Part shown: piece by piece, positions 61,160-64,000 of the stretch | How positions within the stretch are numbered: the stretch's first letter is position 1 | Layout: every line of letters starts with the position of its first letter | Assembly: GCF_910592395.1 (NCBI RefSeq) | Contig: NC_088325.1 | Span: 12,094,109-12,158,108, forward strand | From: Lineus longissimus | Lineage: Eukaryota; Nemertea; Pilidiophora; Heteronemertea; Lineidae | Direction of reading: 5' to 3' | Length of the DNA: 64,000 nt | Notes under the pieces: model-generated | What the model was told of the DNA's origin: nothing | The model's database searches: none | The model's input: the letters and a program-made list of their open reading frames with translations, nothing else | Program-made: the position numbers and the translations under genes

Positions 61160-61225
61160 TAGCTCACCTTTGGGGAGCTTATACCATACCGTGGCGTCCG
61201 TCGTCTGTCGTCGTCCGTTAGCGGA
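61160..61225 (+). mobile_element. AGCTCACC element, left end only
   Basis: TTAGCTCACCTTTGGGGAGC, then ATACCGTGGCGTCCGTCGTC and a short GTCCGTTAGCGG, match the first part of the 55,390 element. The match is lost after about 61,225, so this is a truncated copy. Confidence 0.65.
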
Positions 61226-62587
61226 CTAGACTTTGATATTTTCACCCCAAATCTTGGTTCAGTACTCAGACTGACATTCTCTTCCGTGTCATGAAGAACA
61301 TTTTTCAAAAAATTTTGATATTTTGAGAACATTATCAAGTTGTCATTTTGTGATATTTAGAAGAATAAAAGGTTAATTAGCACTGATATCGATATTTCGC
61401 TTTAGCATCAATAAGATTATGTATCTATCATTACGTTCCAAAATTGCTTCTCTTATGTCTCTTGTTTTCTCTCTCTTTTCTTGTCAAAAACCAACCGACG
61501 TAGAAATTTATAGGTTTGCAGTAGTAAACTTTAGGATTCCTCCATTGTCTAAATGCTGCGACAGACATATTCATTTGTCCTCATTTGGTGTCTGTCACCT
61601 TGTCACCTGCCTGAGATATTAAGGTGTCAAGCCTTTCAATTAGTCAAAATGAATGTCTGTCTTCTGGGGCACAGTTTCATTTGCTACTTTACACGCACAT
61701 GCCATTGATCGTGCGTGCAATAGTATGCAATTTACATCAGTAATCTTTTCCAATTGCTAAACTAGGGAAATAGCGTAGCCTGTGGACATTGGTTATAGCA
61801 CATGGCAATGCATCAAAGTTAAAAGTTCAGGGCTAGGATTGGCAGGTTAGCATGCAAGAATCCAGTATTCACCAATTTTAGCAAAATTGGGACATTGGTA
61901 CCAGCTTGTTCGTCGAACTGTGCTTTGTGAAGTTGAGTGCATAAGCAATGCTTGATTTGGAACCAGTCTTGAAATATTTCAAATGCTTTTTAAAGAGTTG
62001 GATTCCAGGCAAGAACCGGTTGGCACAATCCTTGATGCATTTTGTGTGATACAGTACATGTAACCCCACCAATATTTTACATAATCAATAATGAAGATTT
62101 TCAGAAAATGACTTGAAAGGTGCTAACGTGATTCATGCATGCACCCGTTTCAATTTCAAGGAGTGCTGAAATGGCCTTTCTGTAGCGGTTGCCACATAGA
62201 TCCCCGTATTCTTTATCTCTGAGACATTGCTCATGCTTGGCTATGTTTATGGTTATCCATTGTATATCCACAGACTATTACAATAGAAACAACCAGTAAT
62301 ACAAGTATCTGCCAAATATCAAGGTTGTCAAACAATCTTCAGGAGCACGATATGTTGACATCCCTTTCTCTCTTTCATGAAACCTTTATATCAGATATAC
62401 ATCAGCCGGTGCCAAATGCCAAACTATGAAAGTACATTTAACACATAAATTCCTTTTACCTGAAGAAACTGATACTTTTATACCATGTAAACACCTCAAC
62501 ATCTTCCCATGACATAGTGTGAAGCCCTTTCACCCTAATACCCTTCCATAAAGGTACATTCTGCCCTTTTCCTTCCATTAATAGGAT
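61226..62587. other. Non-coding stretch, nothing seen
   Basis: No gene or repeat boundary recognised. Frames at 61,419-61,622 and 61,878-62,072 (minus) have no domain. Confidence 0.55.
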
Positions 62588-63083
62588 AAAGGGATATTTG
62601 TCACCCGGAGGACAATCTATTGTCCAGACAGTTCTGTTAGACCATCATAAGGGTAAGGAGAGTTAGGCCATTTGTCTGATTGGAACATGACTGATTAGTT
62701 TTAATGTCACCAAAGTCATTTGAAAAAATACTTGTTCAACTAATCTGAGATAATAAGGTTTCAGAAATCTTAAAACTTTGTCACCAAACATAGACATAAA
62801 GGGATATTTGTCACCCGGAGGACAAATCTATTGTCCAGACAGTTCTGTTAGACCATCATAAGGGTAAGGAGAGTTAGGCCATTTGTCTGATTGGAACATG
62901 ACTGATTAGTTTTATTGTCCAGACAGTTCTGTTAGACCATCATAAGGGTAAGGAGAGTTAGGCCATTTGTCTGATTGGAACATGACTGATTAGTTTTAAT
63001 GTCACCAAAGTCATCGAAAAAATACTTGTTCAACTAATCTAAGATAATAAGGTATCAGAAATCTCAAAACTTTGTCACCAAAC
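62588..63083 (+). repeat. Recent nested tandem duplication
   Basis: A unit of 210 bp (starts 62,588 and 62,798, each with AAAGGGATATTTGTCACCCG) is duplicated. The second copy contains an inner duplication of about 84 bp (TTGTCCAGACAGTTCTGTTA at 62,831 and 62,915). Differences are few, so the events are young. Inside is a small palindrome, GGACAATCTATTGTCC. Confidence 0.8.
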
Positions 63084-64000
63084 GTAAATCATGCAAGACC
63101 TAACTCTTCTTTTTTTTGCGTCCACTCCTTAAAAAACAGGGATGTCAAATTTCGGATTTTAGCAGATTTCAGACTTTTTCCTATCATACATGCTAAATTT
63201 TGAATGGAAAGATCTCTACTCTCTATTGATCTGTGAATTTTCGATATTGAACCAAAAATATGCATTTTAGAGGCAATTTTATGCCAGTGAGTGCTGCTCA
63301 AAGAGCAAGATTTTGACAAGAAAAACATCTCAGACATTTTGACCTAGCTCATCACATTCTTGATTGAGGCGACCCTGTTTTCATCCACCGAACATGATTG
63401 ACTGTATAAGGAGTGAACGAGAAGAGGTCTATCCCGAAAAAGACCAATACCAAGCTTCAAGTATGAAATATCTCATATGTAAGACGCGAAAGAATGCGTC
63501 CTCCCTCCACTTGCCTCAATTACAGTGATTTGACCAATATTGTCTTTGCCATCATCCAAGCTGACCACATCATAGCACCTGTGCTAACAACATTACCCAA
63601 CCACAGTCTCCAATGCAGCTGCTGAAAACTACAATAGAGCTAAAATCGAATTGTCTGCGGGTCTCCCTTTACTCTCCTCAATTGTGATCCATGTCTGACA
63701 GTGTGCATCTTCAGAATTGTCAACGGTAATGACAGAGTTGGTTGGCATCGTAGAGTTACTCCGGGACGCCGCTGTGACATCATCGATACTCCATACAGTG
63801 TTACCGAACACTCAATTAATTGACAAAAGGATATAAGTGAGGTAATGTTGTGATTAACTAACTTGTGGAAAAACATTCTGAGATTCTTTTCATAAGGATT
63901 GACCGGTTGACTTTAGCGTCTGTTTATCTTCTCAGGTGAGTGACAATGCATTTATCATTATCTTAATATATGTTGATATGAGTGTTTGTTTTTGTTTAGT
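63084..64000. other. Non-coding stretch, nothing seen
   Basis: No gene. Overlapping minus frames at 63,629-63,876 are unrecognised. Confidence 0.55.

Overview
This is eukaryotic nuclear DNA, most likely from a marine invertebrate. Base composition is AT-leaning. There is no bacterial-style gene packing, no compact operon, no rRNA and no intact tRNA gene. The longest ATG-to-stop frame is 162 codons and is not recognisable. The repeat load is what I know from marine invertebrate genomes: tRNA-headed SINEs, pogo-like MITEs with TA target sites, AGCTCACC-ended elements carrying GTCCGTCGTC runs, and poly-C tracts. I cannot decide between lophotrochozoan and invertebrate deuterostome from the sequence alone.

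The window is nearly all non-coding. The best gene evidence is near 15.84-16.70 kb. A CpG-enriched patch with a GC box lies between a strong minus-strand splice donor (15,842) and a short plus-strand coding exon (16,649-16,703). That exon starts MGLCLS after an in-frame stop and ends at a perfect GTAAGT donor. I read this as a possible divergent promoter with the acylated N-terminus of an unidentified protein. Its remaining exons would lie in or beyond a very long first intron. A second promoter-like spot is at 52.17-52.22 kb (RFX X-box plus NRF1-like palindrome). An open frame without its own start at 57.4-57.7 kb has coding-like third positions.

Repeats by region. 1.3 kb: tRNA-Met-like SINE. 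4.4, 14.3, 15.4, 16.8-17.6 and 29.5 kb: one pogo-like MITE family, the 16.8 kb copy split by a palindromic poly-C element. 9.6, 21.9, 33.7, 43.8 and 50.1 kb: an A/T-rich dispersed repeat, often tandem. 11.5 kb: fold-back. 20.5, 46.2, 50.9 and 54.5 kb: minus-strand SINEs. 26.5 kb: a compact hairpin. 28.7 kb: MITE with a 5-bp target duplication. 33.5-34.0, 55.4-56.5 and 61.2 kb: GTCCGTCGTC elements. 36.1-37.0 kb: a 65-bp minisatellite. 10.8, 22.1, 34.6, 58.7 and 62.6-63.1 kb: short tandem duplications.

I found no operon, defence system, CRISPR array or viral gene set. Coordinates were read by eye. Homology searches, RNA-seq and repeat libraries would decide most calls.
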